This document shows, one piece after another, positions 62,430 to 64,000 of a stretch of DNA of 64,000 nt (the stretch's first letter is position 1; every line of letters begins with the position of its first letter). Origin of the DNA: DASVTR01 sp036387475. Lineage in GTDB: Bacteria > Acidobacteriota > Blastocatellia > Pyrinomonadales > Pyrinomonadaceae. The position numbers and the translations under genes were made by a program. Where the stretch lies: positions 186,001 through 250,000 of the forward strand of contig DASVTR010000013.1 in the NCBI GenBank assembly GCA_036387475.1, given 5' to 3'. The notes beneath the pieces are model-generated. The model made no database searches. It saw only the letters and a program-made list of their open reading frames with translations, and was not told the origin of the DNA.

Positions 62430-63773
62430 TTACTTGAAAGTTATCAGGACGTTGACCGTTCGATTATCGCGGTTCGGCTTATATTCTACCTTGCTCTCCT
62501 GCACGGCGAACCCTGCGGCGGCAAGTTCGGTCATAGCTTTTTTGACGAACGCTTCATCGTAAGACGTATCGAAAGCCGCGCTCGTCTCAAGCTTCCAGCC
62601 TAGCTTGATTCGTTCCGTCAGCGCTTCCGGCAGGCCCTTGATTTCCAATGCTCCCATGCGGTACTGCCCCCCTTCCGTCACGTTGTAGCGATAGCTAACG
62701 CGACGATTGGAGTCGTCAAACACGGGCACGGCAGACTCGACGCGCGCTTCAATGTAGCCTCTCTTTCCGTAAGCCTCGGAAATAAGAACGCTGCCCTTAT
62801 CAATCTTAAGTCCATCGGCGCGCTCGCCCGGCTTCATCCCCAGCGCGGCTGACAATTCCTGCGCCGTCAGAACAGAGTTGCCAGTCCATTCTGCGTTTCC
62901 CCAAGTATAAATCTCTCCTTCGTCAACTTGTAAATTTACGCTGACGCCGTTTTGACAATCAGCATCGGAGCGCAGCTTTACAACCGGGTCAAGGAAACTG
63001 GCGCGCAGGTGTCCGCGCTGGCGGTAGATTGGAAGCAGGTTGATTCTGGCAAAGGTCAGAACATCCTCACGCGAGTAGTCCTGTTCAAAGAGCGGCTTGG
63101 AGGCTTTCAGCAAATCGCTTTCCTTCACGTCCTTTGTGCCTGGGAAAAGCAGGGCGCAAATGGGAAGCCTGATGCCTTTGACGTTGAAGATGTATCTGGA
63201 ATTTTTTCCCGTCGCACCGGCTGCCGATAAATACTCGACGTGGCCCTGAATCTTTCGCGCATTGAGCAAGCCTTGGAGCGCCCGCTTGATATTGTCTGGC
63301 ATCTCGCCGGTTTCGGGCGCTGTCCCGTCGAAGGACGGCACTTCGCGGCGAATTGCTTCGAGCAACTCCTGTTCGCTGAACCAGACGAAGTTATCGAAAA
63401 CAACCGGCACAGTCGCTTTCACTTCTTCGACTTCAAACGTGATGGTCGCCTGATCTTTGGCAGAGCGAAAACGGAAGCTCAGCTTTTTGAACAGACCGCT
63501 GCTCATCAAGCGAGTGGCCGCTTCGTCAGCCGCCTGAATATCTATCGGCTGGCCCAGTTGCAGGCCGCTCTCCGAGACCACCTGCTCCTTCGTATAGCGC
63601 TCAAGCCCGTTCACTTCAATCTTACCGAGCCGCAACACTTTCGCCGCAGGCTGAGCCTCTGCGCCATTACAGGCCAACAGAAAAAGAGCGAGCAAAAGGA
63701 ACGGCAACGCCGGACGATTTCGACGGTCAGGGGCATTTCTATTCAAAAGGCGGAACAGGCGAGGGGCAAACAT
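62430..63773 (-). CDS. POTRA-repeat protein lacking the Omp85 barrel
   Basis: 447 aa, GGAG 5 bp before the ATG. Signal peptide to about residue 41 (FLLLALFLLACNGAEAQ). The chain then has POTRA-type modules: LRLGKIEVNGLERYTKEQVVSESGLQLGQPI, 'FEVEEVKATVPVVFDN', 'LLPIYRQRGHLRASFLDPVV', 'YGKRGYIEARVESAVPVFDD' and a last one near YRMGALEIKGLPEAL. It stops at VNVLITFK. BamA, TamA and related proteins continue into a 16-strand barrel of about 380 residues; here there is none. It may be a periplasmic adaptor or chaperone of outer-membrane assembly. Confidence 0.82.
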   Translation of the reverse strand: MFAPRLFRLLNRNAPDRRNRPALPFLLLALFLLACNGAEAQPAAKVLRLGKIEVNGLERYTKEQVVSESGLQLGQPIDIQAADEAATRLMSSGLFKKLSFRFRSAKDQATITFEVEEVKATVPVVFDNFVWFSEQELLEAIRREVPSFDGTAPETGEMPDNIKRALQGLLNARKIQGHVEYLSAAGATGKNSRYIFNVKGIRLPICALLFPGTKDVKESDLLKASKPLFEQDYSREDVLTFARINLLPIYRQRGHLRASFLDPVVKLRSDADCQNGVSVNLQVDEGEIYTWGNAEWTGNSVLTAQELSAALGMKPGERADGLKIDKGSVLISEAYGKRGYIEARVESAVPVFDDSNRRVSYRYNVTEGGQYRMGALEIKGLPEALTERIKLGWKLETSAAFDTSYDEAFVKKAMTELAAAGFAVQESKVEYKPNRDNRTVNVLITFK

Positions 63774-63888
63774 GAAATCTCCTTGCTTCGCAAAATAATC
63801 TCTGCCTGAATTTATTCTCTAAGAATGATTACCGGAACTCGTCAAAAAGTTATGGCCTCTGACGGGCGCGCTTAGAGTAAAGAAATAA

Positions 63889-63905
63889 TTGGCCCAATCC
63901 TTGCA
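63889..63905 (+). promoter_or_regulatory. sigma-54 promoter (-24/-12) firing off the right edge
   Basis: TTGGCCCAATCCTTGCA has GG and GC exactly 12 bp apart and matches TTGGCACN5TTGCW at all but two of the specified bases. The start point would be near 63917; the gene it serves is beyond the window. Confidence 0.65.
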
Positions 63906-64000
63906 GCGTTGGCGCGGCAAGCGTTTTATCTACTCTGTCACTTTGAGGCTGTACCCCTGACTTAATCCGAGCACAAACTTCTCCCACTTTTTCTGGAAAG

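Noticed and set aside
1..64000. tRNA, rRNA, insertion sequence or prophage genes
   Set aside because: No cloverleaf with a T-loop consensus, no rRNA core and no transposase or integrase motif was found by eye.

Overview
The window reads as ordinary chromosome of a Gram-negative, probably aerobic bacterium. My best guess is the Acidobacteriota, Blastocatellia/Pyrinomonadaceae side. This rests on the moderately high GC, the mix of secreted M1/M14/M11-type peptidases and BNR propellers, low-complexity Asn/Thr lipoproteins, a POTRA protein, ETF-ubiquinone oxidoreductase, and intergenic spacers filled with short heptamer repeats. There is no rRNA or tRNA here, so the taxonomy is inference. I see no phage, insertion sequence, integrase or CRISPR array.

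Layout. 1-5.5 kb: a truncated ferredoxin, a stress-type glycine-zipper protein with a tiny membrane zinc-ribbon ORF behind it, an M1 aminopeptidase and an M14 carboxypeptidase. 5.5-12.1 kb: an Lmo0937-type mini membrane protein, an FtsH-family protease, then a putative nuclease (Mrr-N plus PD-(D/E)XK-like) 3 bp upstream of a full-length MutS, and a small secreted protein. 12.1-12.6 kb: about 24 uninterrupted copies of a 21-bp repeat. 12.7-21.4 kb: a secreted Asp-box propeller, CDF and EamA transporters and a pdhABC operon (E3 absent). 21.5-24.1 kb: a membrane GAF/HD-GYP/GGDEF c-di-GMP protein, followed by 0.9 kb of noncoding DNA with a clear dyad. 25-31 kb: a lipoprotein, RNase D, a YyaL-type thioredoxin protein, ETF-QO and a small HExxH protein.

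31-38 kb: yicC-gmk-rpoZ, an MsbA-type ABC exporter, an orphan OmpR regulator, a secreted repeat protein and a second Lmo0937-type mini protein. 37.8-46.4 kb: a 1268-aa metzincin with five tandem domains, a lipoprotein, an OmpA-family protein and a histidine kinase. 46.4-51.7 kb: a UGT-like glycosyltransferase, an NtrC-type sigma-54 activator (likely partner of the kinase), an O-methyltransferase, a TsaC/Sua5 protein and a bestrophin. 51.8-57.3 kb: a peptide-binding lipoprotein whose two halves are in swapped order (a circular permutation), coupled to nagZ, then a second full-length mutS. 57.6-64 kb: a zinc-ribbon membrane protein, rpoD, a quinone oxidoreductase, an FKBP and a barrel-less POTRA protein. 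A strong sigma-54 -24/-12 promoter points off the right end.

The most unusual items are: the circularly permuted substrate-binding protein; the 21-bp array, which stays open in several frames; two complete MutS1 paralogues, one linked to a nuclease-like gene; a family of heptamer foldback repeats that sit in operon spacers and even supply the last codons of two genes; and a small overlapping zinc-ribbon ORF.
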